Source of the DNA: CAVXYG01 sp963706835
Lineage (GTDB): Bacteria; Actinomycetota; Actinomycetes; S36-B12; GCA-2699445
Assembly (NCBI GenBank): GCA_963706835.1
Contig: CAVPOB010000003.1
Span: 1 to 64,000, forward strand
Reading direction: 5' to 3'
Length of the DNA stretch: 64,000 nucleotides
The position numbers were made by a program, and so were the translations under genes. Below, one piece after another: positions 28,400-37,096 of this stretch. The notes under the pieces are model-generated. The model was not told the origin of the DNA, searched no databases, and saw only the letters and a list, made by a program, of their open reading frames with translations. Each line of letters starts with the position of its first letter. Position 1 is the first letter of the stretch.

Positions 28400-29125
28400 G
28401 GACCCCTGCGGCTTGTCGCGATCGGGAGTGTGGTGGGCTTGCGCGTCTTCGGATGGAGCGAGCGGGCCGCCGGGGGCGTCCCCGATGTTCAGCGGGTCCC
28501 GTCGCCCGGGCTCGGCCTCAGCCCTCGGCGCCGGGGAGTCTGCACCCGGCGCGGGGGTCGCATCGGCAGGCTGTGCGGGCAGGTCTGCACCCGGTTCGGG
28601 GGTCTGCACCCGGCGCGGGGGTCTGCACCCGGCTCGGGGCGGAATCGGCAGGATGTGCGGGCAGGTCTGCACCCGGCGCTGCAGGTCTGCACCCGGTTCG
28701 GGGGTCTGCACCCGGCGCGGGGGCGGAATCGGCAGGCTGTGCGGGCAGGTCTGCACCCGGCGCTGCAGGTCTGCACCCGGTTCGGGGGTCTGCACCCGGC
28801 GCGGGGGCGGAATCGGCAGGCTGTGCGGGCAAGTCTGCACCCGGCGCTGCAGGTCTGCACCCGGTTCGGGGGTCTGCACCCGGCGCGGGGGCGGAATCGG
28901 CAGGCTCGCGGGCCGGGTCTGCACCCGGTTCGGGGGTTTGCACCCGGCACGGGGGCGGAATCGGCAGGATCGGGGCCCAGAACCCCCGTCTCGGGTGCAA
29001 ACCCCCGAACCGGGTGCACAGTTGCCGCCCCGGAGGCGTTCTCAGCCCCCGCCCCGGGTGCAAACCCCCGCAACGGGTGCACAGTCGCTGTACCGGCGGG
29101 GGCGCTCTCTCAGCACCCCCGCACG
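28400..29125 (-). repeat. Composite intergenic repeat, copy 2 (inverted relative to copy 1)
   Basis: The block matches copy 1 at 19470-19900 as reverse complement. The arm TGGAGCGAGCGGGCCGCCGG is at 28454-28473 and GGCTTGTCGC at 28410-28419, spaced 35 bp exactly as in copy 1. The core has expanded to at least 15 modules of GTCTGCACCCGG, with oppositely oriented modules (CGGGTGCAAACCCCCG) at 28994-29010 and 29054-29070. It fills the space between the acyltransferase and the divergent monooxygenase, so promoters of both genes lie next to or inside it. Confidence 0.82.
28638..28960. repeat. 84-bp tandem array within the composite repeat
   Basis: Copies of a unit opening GGCGGAATCGGCAGG start at 28638, 28722, 28806 and 28890 (exact 84-bp spacing), then at 28954 (64-bp spacing). 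Each 84-bp unit is a 26-bp spacer module plus three 19-20-bp modules with the core TCTGCACCCGG; the 64-bp version lacks one module. 64 bp is also the period in copy 1. Because 84 is divisible by three, the minus strand reads as a 28-residue repeat, but the other frames are equally open. Confidence 0.85.
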
Positions 29126-29273
29126 GGTCGCCGACACCAGCGGGAAGCGCAACCGCCAGCCACCGTCCGAAGCAGTACACCCTGCATCGCGATGAGCCTC
29201 TCCTGCACCCGTATGGCGGGTTCGAACTCGTTCGGTCCTATCCGAAAACAACGCGACATGACACGCTGCAGGC

Positions 29274-30530
29274 ATGCTCACCGGGCCGATCGACACACTG
29301 GTCGTCGGTGGCGGTCAAGCCGGTCTTGCCACCGGACACGAACTGTCCCGACGCGGCGTCGAGCACGTGATACTCGAGCGCGACCGGGTGGCAAGCATGT
29401 GGCGGGGCCTGTGGGACGGGTTCTGCGTCAACACCCCGAACTGGAGCCTCGCGCTGCCGGGCCATACCTATGCCGGAGGCGACCCCGATGGCTTCCTCAC
29501 CCGACAGGGCATCGTCGACTACCTCCAGGACTACGCGGCCCACTCGCACAGCACTCTCCGCGAGGGGGTCGGCGTCAGCGAGTTGCGGCCGGTTGGCGAT
29601 GGCTTCGAGCTGACGACCGATGATGGGCCGATGGCCGCCCGGTCGGTCGTGGTCTGCACAGGAGCCTTCCAGCAGGCGTTCGAGCCACCCGGTGCGAGCG
29701 AACTGCCGGACGGACTGCTGCGCATCAGCACCCAGGACTACCGAACCCCGCAGGCCCTGCCCGACGGCGCGGTCCTCGTTGTCGGTGGGGGGCAATCGGG
29801 ATGCCAGATCGCCGAGGAGCTCGTCGATTCCGGGCGCGAGGTGATCCTGTCGTGCGGCCGGGCCGCCTGGGCACCGCGACGGATCGGCGAGCACGACGTC
29901 TTCTGGTGGGCGATCGAGTCCGGATTCCTGGATCAGCCGGTGGAAGCCCTGCCGACTCCTGCGGCGCGCCTGATGGCCAATCTCACGGCCAGCGGTGTCG
30001 CCGGCGGCCATGACCTGCATGCCCGATCCCTGCAGGCCAAGGGCGTCACGCTCGCGGGCCGGTTCGCCGGCCGTGAGGGAACGCGGATCCGCTTCCACGA
30101 TGATCTCGCGGCCAGCGTGGCCTGGGGGGATGACCGGTACCGGGAACTGCGCGGCGCCGTGCAGTCCTTGTGCCAGGAGCGAGGCATCGCCGACCCCGGC
30201 ATGCCCGACCCGGAACCCTTCGTGGCGCAACCGCCGGGCGCAGTCCCGGTCGACTCCGTGGCCGCGGTGATCTTCGCCGGCGGGTTCCGCTCGGGCTACG
30301 CCGACTGGATCGATGTACCCGGCGGCTTCGATGCGATGGGCTTCCCCGTTCAGCGCGATGGTGCGAGCACCGCGGCGCCGGGCCTGTTCTTCGTGGGGGT
30401 GCACTTCCTGCGCACCCGGAAGTCGTCGTTGATCTGCGGGGTTGGCGACGATGCCGCAACGGTGGCCGATGCGGTGGCCGCACACCTCGACCGCAGCACC
30501 GGGCCGGCCGCTGCACTGGGTTCGACCTGA
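29274..30530 (+). CDS. Flavin-containing monooxygenase-like FAD/NAD(P)-binding oxidoreductase
   Basis: Protein of 418 aa. An N-terminal Rossmann motif (VVGGGQAGLATGHEL) binds FAD and a second (VVGGGQSGCQIAEEL, near residue 170) binds NAD(P)H; CTGAF and FAGGFRSGYADW are also typical of flavoprotein monooxygenases of the YhiQ/CzcO type. It would catalyse NADPH-dependent oxygenation of a small substrate. It opens the metabolic island, divergent from the acyltransferase and convergent with the aldehyde dehydrogenase. Substrate unknown. Confidence 0.85.
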   Translation: MLTGPIDTLVVGGGQAGLATGHELSRRGVEHVILERDRVASMWRGLWDGFCVNTPNWSLALPGHTYAGGDPDGFLTRQGIVDYLQDYAAHSHSTLREGVGVSELRPVGDGFELTTDDGPMAARSVVVCTGAFQQAFEPPGASELPDGLLRISTQDYRTPQALPDGAVLVVGGGQSGCQIAEELVDSGREVILSCGRAAWAPRRIGEHDVFWWAIESGFLDQPVEALPTPAARLMANLTASGVAGGHDLHARSLQAKGVTLAGRFAGREGTRIRFHDDLAASVAWGDDRYRELRGAVQSLCQERGIADPGMPDPEPFVAQPPGAVPVDSVAAVIFAGGFRSGYADWIDVPGGFDAMGFPVQRDGASTAAPGLFFVGVHFLRTRKSSLICGVGDDAATVADAVAAHLDRSTGPAAALGST

Positions 30531-30633
30531 GGTCCCCCGGGCCGGATCCTTTCGCAAGCAGGGCCCCGGTCAGCCCGCGCACCGGGCTGAGGGCGCGGCC
30601 CAGGGTCGGCCCGGTCCGACGAGGGACGGTTCC

Positions 30634-32076
30634 CTACAGCGCCAGCCCGGTCAGCACCAGCACCTTCTCGTAGGTGAGGTCCTGCATCGCCGACCGTAGG
30701 CCTTCCCGGCCAACGCCGGAGGCCTTCACGCCGCCGTAGGGCATCTGGTCGGCACGGAAGGACGGCACGTCGCCGATGATGACGCCGCCCACCTCCAGTT
30801 CGGCGTGGGCCCGGAAGGCGGCCTGGATGTCGTGGGTGAAGATGCCTGCCTGCAGCCCGAAGCGGGAGTCGTTGACGGCTGCGAGCGCTGCGTCGAGGCC
30901 GTCCACGACGGACAGCGTCATGACAGGCCCGAACACCTCGTCCCGACAGACGCGCGCTGCGGCGGGGGCGTCGGCCAACACCGTGGGTGCGACCGCGGTG
31001 CCGAACCGGGTGCCGCCCACCAGCACCCGGGCCCCGTCGGCGACCGCCTCGTCCACCCAGTCCTGGATCCGTTGCGCCGCGGACTCGTCGATGACGGGTC
31101 CGACGACGGTGGCGTCGTCGGTGGGCTGCCCGACCGCCAACTGGGACACGGCCGCTACCAGCAGCGGCTCGAAGCGCTGCGCCACAGCGGCGTCCACGAT
31201 CACCCGCTGCACCGAGATGCATGACTGCCCGGCCTGGTAGTTGCCGAACGTCGCGATGCGGTCGGCCGCCCAGGCCAGGTCGGCCTCGGAGGACCAGTCC
31301 CCGAGCACGACCGCGGCGGCGTTGCCCCCGAGTTCCAGCACCACGTGCTTGTGCGGGTGCGCGCGCTCGATGGCGTAGCCCACCGTGTCCGATCCCGTGA
31401 ACGAGATGACCGGGAGCCGCTCGTCGGCGGCCAGTGCCGCGGTGGCGTCGTTGCCGATCGGCAGCACCGACCACATGCCCGCGGGAAGATCGCAGGCCGC
31501 CAGGACCTCGCCGAGCAGCAGCGCGGTCAGCGGTGTCGCCGGGGCGGGCTTGACGATGATGGGAGCGCCGACGGCAAGGGCCGGTGCCACCTTGTGCGCC
31601 ACCAGGTTCAGCGGGAAGTTGAACGGCGCGATGCCCAGCACCGGGCCCTTCGGGAAGCGCCGCACCAGCGCCATTCGCCCGGCCGCGGCCGGGTCGGTAT
31701 CGAGCCGCTGCAGCTCGCCCGACCAGCGCCGCGCCTCCTCGGCCGCCCACCGGAACGTGGAGACCGCACGGCCGACCTCCGCCCGGGCCCACCGGATCGG
31801 TTTGCCGTTCTCGGCCACGATGAGCTGCGCGAACTCCTCCGCCCGGTCTGCGATGCCCTGCGACACCGACGTCAGGGCGGCGGCCCGATCCGCCGCAGAC
31901 ATTCCTGCCGCTGCGGCTCGGGCGTCCCACGCGGCGGCGACGGCCGCTTCCACGGCATCCTCGCCCGGCACCACGTGGCGGCCCACTTCGGCGCCGTCGT
32001 AAGGGTTGTGGACCGCTGCGACATCGCCGATGGTCCACGGCTGTCCGGCCACCCAGGCCGCCCACGGGGCGCTCAT
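30634..32076 (-). CDS. NAD(P)-dependent aldehyde dehydrogenase, probable succinate-semialdehyde-type step
   Basis: Protein of 480 aa with the ALDH fold: GIAPFNFPLNLVAHKVAPAL, cofactor-binding IVKPAPATPL, FTGSDTVGY, catalytic Glu in LELGGNAA and nucleophile Cys in YQAGQSCISVQRV, then PYGGVKASGVGREG. Its start overlaps the stop of the GabT-type gene by 4 bp, so the two are translationally coupled. That coupling suggests it oxidises the semialdehyde formed by the aminotransferase. The family also contains lactaldehyde/glyceraldehyde dehydrogenases, so the substrate is inferred from context. Confidence 0.8.
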   Translation of the reverse strand: MSAPWAAWVAGQPWTIGDVAAVHNPYDGAEVGRHVVPGEDAVEAAVAAAWDARAAAAGMSAADRAAALTSVSQGIADRAEEFAQLIVAENGKPIRWARAEVGRAVSTFRWAAEEARRWSGELQRLDTDPAAAGRMALVRRFPKGPVLGIAPFNFPLNLVAHKVAPALAVGAPIIVKPAPATPLTALLLGEVLAACDLPAGMWSVLPIGNDATAALAADERLPVISFTGSDTVGYAIERAHPHKHVVLELGGNAAAVVLGDWSSEADLAWAADRIATFGNYQAGQSCISVQRVIVDAAVAQRFEPLLVAAVSQLAVGQPTDDATVVGPVIDESAAQRIQDWVDEAVADGARVLVGGTRFGTAVAPTVLADAPAAARVCRDEVFGPVMTLSVVDGLDAALAAVNDSRFGLQAGIFTHDIQAAFRAHAELEVGGVIIGDVPSFRADQMPYGGVKASGVGREGLRSAMQDLTYEKVLVLTGLAL

Positions 32077-33431
32077 GCCGCCGCCTCCGCCTCGATGGCC
32101 GCGCACAGCACGTCCATGCCCTCGGCCAGCAGCTCCTCGCCGATCACCAGCGGCGGCAGCAGGCGCAGCACGTTGCCGAAGGTGCCGGCGGTCAGGACCA
32201 CCACGCCCTGCGAGGCGCACCGGGCCGCGACCCGCTTGGTGAGGTCGGCCAGCGGCTCCAGGGTGCCCGGCGCGGCGAGCTCGACCGCCACCATCGCGCC
32301 CCGGCCGCGCACGTCGGCCACGATGTCGAGGCGCTCGGCAACCGCCCGCAGCCTTTCGATCATGATCTCGCCCAGCCGCGCGGCGCGACCCGACAGTCCC
32401 TCGGCGCGCATCGTCTCGATCGCGGCCAGCGCCGCGGCGCAGGCGACCGGGTTGCCGCCATAGGTGCCGCCGAGCCCACCCACGTGCACGGCGTCCATGA
32501 GGTCGGCGCGCCCGGTGACCGCGGCCAGCGGCAGCCCGCCGGCGATGCCCTTCGCCGTGGTGATGAGGTCGGGCACCACCTGCTCGTGGTCGCAGGCGAA
32601 CCACGCGCCGGTGCGGCAGAAGCCGGTCTGGATCTCATCGGCGATGAAGACCACGCCGTGTGCACGGCACCAGTCGGCCAGCGCCGGCAGGAACCCCTCG
32701 GCGGGCACGATGAAGCCGCCCTCGCCCTGGATCGGCTCGATGATCAGCGCGGCGAGGTTGGCCGCGCCGATCTCGGACTCGATGCGCCGGATCGCCGCGG
32801 CAGCCGCCTGCGGACCGGACAGCCCGTCGCGGACCGGATAGCTTGTCGGCACCCGGTACACCTCGCTGGCGAAGGGGCCGAAGCCCTGCTTGTAGGGCAT
32901 GTTCTTGGCGGTCAGCGCCATCGTGAGATTCGTCCGGCCGTGGTAGGCGTGCTCGACCGCCACCACCGCATCGCGCCCGGTGGCGACCCGGGCGATCTTC
33001 ACGGCGTTCTCCACCGCTTCGGCGCCGGAGTTGAACAGCGCCGAGCGCTTCTCATGGTCGCCCGGCGTGAGCTCGTTCAGCTGCTCGCACACCGCGATGT
33101 AGGACTCGTAGCCGGACACCATGAAGCAGGTGTGGGTCAGATTGTGCGCCGCAGCGGCGACCGCCTCGGCCACCAGCGGCGCCGCGTTGCCGACGTTGAC
33201 CACGGCGATCCCGGAGCCCAGATCGATCAGCGAATTGCCGTCCACGTCGACGATGACGCCACCGCCGGCGCGTTCGGCGTACACCGGGACCGCGGCGCCG
33301 AGTGCGGCCGATACCGATGCCCGGCGCCGCTGCTGCAGTGCCTGGGACTTCGGCCCCGGCAGTGCCGTGACCAGCCGACGCTGCTGCGGCAGGTCGGGCC
33401 CGCCGACGCCGCGATGTTCCAGATCGCTCAC
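32073..33431 (-). CDS. gabT: 4-aminobutyrate aminotransferase (class III PLP enzyme)
   Basis: Aminotransferase of 452 aa that moves the amino group of GABA or a related omega-amino acid to 2-oxoglutarate. Motifs include FNSGAEAVENAVKIAR, VVAVEHAYHGRTNLTMALT, EPIQGEGGF, FIADEIQTGFCRTG, the PLP lysine in LITTAKGIAGGLP and GLGGTYGGNPVACAAALAAI, all characteristic of actinobacterial GabT. The GTG at 33431 (VSDLEH) is taken as start. It is coupled to the ALDH downstream and lies in one minus-strand run with amidase, amine oxidase and permease. Confidence 0.88.
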   Translation of the reverse strand: MSDLEHRGVGGPDLPQQRRLVTALPGPKSQALQQRRRASVSAALGAAVPVYAERAGGGVIVDVDGNSLIDLGSGIAVVNVGNAAPLVAEAVAAAAHNLTHTCFMVSGYESYIAVCEQLNELTPGDHEKRSALFNSGAEAVENAVKIARVATGRDAVVAVEHAYHGRTNLTMALTAKNMPYKQGFGPFASEVYRVPTSYPVRDGLSGPQAAAAAIRRIESEIGAANLAALIIEPIQGEGGFIVPAEGFLPALADWCRAHGVVFIADEIQTGFCRTGAWFACDHEQVVPDLITTAKGIAGGLPLAAVTGRADLMDAVHVGGLGGTYGGNPVACAAALAAIETMRAEGLSGRAARLGEIMIERLRAVAERLDIVADVRGRGAMVAVELAAPGTLEPLADLTKRVAARCASQGVVVLTAGTFGNVLRLLPPLVIGEELLAEGMDVLCAAIEAEAAA

Positions 33432-33541
33432 GCTCGCTCCATTCCGAAGGCATCCAAGTATCGCACCGGCGGGGCGATGCGGTAGCCGTCCAGCCGGGCG
33501 CTGGAGGCGCCCATGACAGGGCGCCTGATCGTCGGTGGTCG

Positions 33542-34972
33542 TCAGTGGTGGGAGGCGTGGATCGGCGGGACTCGCCCGGCCCATGGCTGGGCCTCCTCCA
33601 GTGCGGCCGCCAGCCGCAGCAGCAAGGCCTCGGCCCCGAACCGGCCAACCATTTGCATACCGATCGGCAGCCCCCCGGCGCTCATCGCCAACGGCAGCGA
33701 GATGGCCGGCTGCCCGGTGGCATTGAAGACAGGCAGGAACGATTCCAGGTGCGACCAGTTCGCGAAGGTGTCCTGCGGCGGGGTGTCGGCGTAGGGGTCG
33801 TACTCGCCGAGCTTGGCGGGCAGGGCGCCCAGGGTGGGCGTGAGCAGCAGGTCGTAGTCGGCGAAGAAGCGGCCCATCGCACGGGTCAGGACGTTGACCT
33901 GGTCCATGGCATCCAGCAGTCGCCGTGAACTGATGGTGCGGCCATAGCGCACCGACGCCAGCGTCGGGCCTTCCAGAGTGGTCTCATCGACGGGGCGGTC
34001 CAGCGACTGCGCGAACCCGTCCACGGTATGCGCCGTCGTGGCCGACCAGATGTCGGTCATCGAGGACAGGAACGACTCCCAGTTGAACGTGGGTCGCGCC
34101 TGCTCGACCTCGTGCCCCATCTGCGCCAGCAGGCCGGCCACCGACTCGGTGGCCGCAGCGACCTCCACATCGCCGGCATGGCCGGACCAGGGCTGCGCCC
34201 AGTAGGCGATGCGGAGCCGCTCGACGGGCGCGCCCACCTCGGCGGCGAAGGGGCGCGCCGGCGCGGGCAGCACGAACGGGTCGCCGGTCATCGGACCGGC
34301 GAGGGCGTCCAGCATCGCCGCGGTGTCGCGGATCGAGCGGGTGGTGACGAAGTGCACGGCCCAGCCCAGCAGGGGCTCGCCGGTATACGGCCCCCAAGGC
34401 ACCCGGCCCCGGCTCGGCTTCAGCCCGACGACCCCGCACGCCGCGGCGGGGATCCGGATCGACCCGCCCCCATCGCTGGCCCCTGCAATGGGCACGATCC
34501 CGCCGCCCACGACCGATGCCGCGCCGCCGGAGGAGCCGCCCGCCATCGTGTCGCCACGCCATGGACTGCACGTCTGGCCGGCCGCGATGGTCTCCGTGGT
34601 GCCGAGCAGGCCGAACTCGCTGGTGGTCGTGCGACCCATCGGGATCAGCCCCGCCCGGTGCATGCGCGCGGTGAACTCGTCGCCCCAGGCGATCTGCCAG
34701 CCCGCCGACAACCGGCTGCCGTTGCCGCACTCCCACCCCTCCTGGCCGTGGAACAGGTCCTTCACCATCGTCGGCACGCCGGTGAAGGGGCCGTCCTGCG
34801 GCACGACCCCGATCCGATCGGGGTAGGTCTGCACGACCGCCCGCAGCTGCGGGTTGAGCGCTTCGGCCGCGGCCACCGCGACCGCCACCAATTCGGCCGA
34901 TGTCACCTCCCCGGAGCGCACCAGCGCGGCCAGGCCGAGACCGTCGAAGGAGGCGTACTCATCGGGGCGCAT
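33542..34972 (-). CDS. Amidase-signature family hydrolase
   Basis: Amidase of 476 aa. The catalytic triad is visible: Lys71 in VPTMVKDLFHG, cis-Ser in AGGSSGG (145-150) and nucleophile Ser171 in SDGGGSIRIPA. The C-terminal FNATGQPAISLPLAMSAGGLPIGMQ is typical of the 6-aminohexanoate-cyclic-dimer hydrolase/indoleacetamide hydrolase subgroup rather than GatA. The gene lies between the amine oxidase and the GABA aminotransferase on the same strand, which suggests it releases an amine or omega-amino acid from an amide. The substrate is not known. Confidence 0.87.
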   Translation of the reverse strand: MRPDEYASFDGLGLAALVRSGEVTSAELVAVAVAAAEALNPQLRAVVQTYPDRIGVVPQDGPFTGVPTMVKDLFHGQEGWECGNGSRLSAGWQIAWGDEFTARMHRAGLIPMGRTTTSEFGLLGTTETIAAGQTCSPWRGDTMAGGSSGGAASVVGGGIVPIAGASDGGGSIRIPAAACGVVGLKPSRGRVPWGPYTGEPLLGWAVHFVTTRSIRDTAAMLDALAGPMTGDPFVLPAPARPFAAEVGAPVERLRIAYWAQPWSGHAGDVEVAAATESVAGLLAQMGHEVEQARPTFNWESFLSSMTDIWSATTAHTVDGFAQSLDRPVDETTLEGPTLASVRYGRTISSRRLLDAMDQVNVLTRAMGRFFADYDLLLTPTLGALPAKLGEYDPYADTPPQDTFANWSHLESFLPVFNATGQPAISLPLAMSAGGLPIGMQMVGRFGAEALLLRLAAALEEAQPWAGRVPPIHASHH

Positions 34973-35015
34973 GCCGACATCGTAGGTCCAACGCGACGGC
35001 CGGCCGTGCCCGGCT

Positions 35016-37011
35016 CTAGTGGTGGTGCTCGTGATGCTCGTGGTGGTGCTCGTGATGCTCGTGGTGGAGGTCCTCGCCCGGAACGCCATGGTGCTCGTGG
35101 CCGTGATGGCCCTCGCCCGGGACGTGGCAGGCGGCCTCCGACGGGGCAACGTCCAGCGCCGGGTTGCGGTCGAAGAACCCGAACGGCTTCAGCCAGAACG
35201 CCACCGCATCGGCCGGCATGATCGGCCATTCCTCCGGCCGCGTGATGTGGTGGATGCCGAACAGGTACCACAGCACGATGTCGGTGTTCTCCAGCGCCTC
35301 GTCGTCGGCGATCCAGTCGGTGATGCCGTTGTCGTCCCGGGTGCTCTGCGTCGGGTACATGCCGGCCGGCCAGCGCTCGTCGTCGTGGTGCTTGGTGACC
35401 CACAACTGGTGGCCGAGGACCGGCGCCCGCTTGAACTGCGGCGAGGCCGGGTCCATCATCACCGGGAAGCAGGCGCCCGGCACGAGCTTGTAGCCGACCG
35501 GGTACCCCAGGCCGTTGTGCTTGCCGGGGTTGACCACCTTCCAGCCGCGCTGGGTGTCCCAGTTGAAGTCGCGGCCGGATTCGCTCTCCCTGGCGATCGG
35601 CGTGGCCTTGGTGGTCAGCGCCAGGCCGTAGGGGTTGTCGGGGCCGGTGGGCACGACCACGGAGTCCACCTCGAGGGCGGTGTTGTCGCTGCCATCCACG
35701 TCCAGGTCCAGGCGGGCCACCAGGAAGTGCTGGTGGTAGGGGGCGTAGGTGCGCTGGTCCACGACCGTGCCGTAGGGCGAGCTGGTCTGCCCCTCCGGCA
35801 GCGGCGTGGTGACCATGATGCCGGTGGCGCGCACCTCGCACTCGATGTTGCCGTCCTCGTAGAACCGCCAGTAGACGAGGTACTCGTAGTTGGCCACGGT
35901 CGCGTGCACGGAGACCACGAACCGGCGCATCCGCCGCACCTCGGCCCCGTGGTCGGCGTCGACGTGCTTCCACAGCACGAGGTTGTCCTCCTCGTGCACG
36001 CAGATCGCGTTGGTGATCTCGTACGGCTCGCCGGTGGAGTCGGGCAGGACCGCGTCGAGGTAGCGGATCTCGCCGAGGCAGTCGCAGCCCAGCTCCAGCG
36101 AGGTGGTCATGTAGCCCAGGCCCCATTCACCGATGTCGTAGGCGGTGCGCCGGTAGTGATCGGGCGTGGGGTCGCGGTAGGGGACGATCATCTCCGCGAA
36201 CGACAGCCGGTAGGCCACTGAGCGCCCGCCGTAGGACAACTGGTAGATGACCGGACCCTCGCGGTAGTTGAAGCCGACCCGCATCTCCCACTCGTGCCAG
36301 CGCAGCACGAGGCCGTCCACGGTGAAGCCCGGACCCTCGGGCTGGGTGATCTCCAGCGGCTTGCGGTCCTCGCGCACCTGCTGACCGGGCACCAACTCGG
36401 GCAGGTACTCGCCCATCACCGGCGCTTCGGGGATCTCGCCGGCGTCGTCCACGTCGAGGACCTCGAAGGTGTTCATGTCCACGATGAACTTCAGGCCGGG
36501 CACCGGGTGGGCGTACGGGTTGCCCTTGGTGCTGCCGCGGCGCCAGACATCGACCCAGCCCAGCCGCCGATCGGCGAACTGCGGCGGCATCAGCGCCCGG
36601 CCGTAGGTCCACACGTCGAACAGGCACAGGTCCAGGTCGGTGATCCCGCGGGCGGCCATGGCCGCGATCACCGCGGGGTCGTGGCGCATCGCGTGGTCGC
36701 AGTCGTGCCACTCGTCGACGGTGAAGTTCGGCGTCACGTCCGGCTTGTGGGTGAACGACTCCACGGCATCGGCGGCGAGGTCCACCACACCCTCGAAGGT
36801 GCGGCTGGTGCTGCGATCCCACAGCACTGCCAGCGCCTTGCGGGCGAAGTCCTCGCCGGGCTGCCAGGCCAGCACACGGGCCTTCGGCGGCTCGATCAGC
36901 TCCACCGAGCAGAACCGGAAGGCATCGGTGACACCAGCATCGCGCCGCAGCACGGCGCTGATCTGCCGGAACTCATCGGCTGACAGCGGGTTCGAGGGGG
37001 TGGTCGGCCAT
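35016..37011 (-). CDS. Copper-containing primary-amine oxidase with His-rich C-terminal tail (frameshift at N-terminus)
   Basis: TPQ-dependent amine oxidase, about 665 aa, converting primary amines to aldehydes with release of ammonia and H2O2. The catalytic Asp is in YDIGEW (about 292), the topaquinone Tyr in ANYEY (about 375), copper ligands in YHQHF (about 426 and 428) and a third His in HHITRPEEWP. After the normal end (GFFDRNPAL) a tail of about 40 residues is dominated by His and Glu. The ATG at 37011 follows AAGGAGCACC, but its frame closes within 15 codons; one extra base near 36995 separates it from the body. Confidence 0.88.
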
Positions 37012-37096
37012 GGTGCTCCTTTGCGCTGGCTGAGCGGATGGAGGGACGGTAGCCGCCTGCGGGGGCGGATCGAGCGGTGCGGCCGGATGGTCGGAC

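Noticed and set aside
28322..28924. A repeat-protein N-terminal extension of the acyltransferase (28-residue repeats)
   Set aside because: All frames of the repeat DNA are open because of its composition, a strong ribosome site with ATG lies at 28321, and acyltransferase similarity begins just after it.
28535..29085. The tandem array as a CRISPR array
   Set aside because: Spacing is by repeated modules with no unique spacers of even length, the modules invert within the array, and no cas genes are near.
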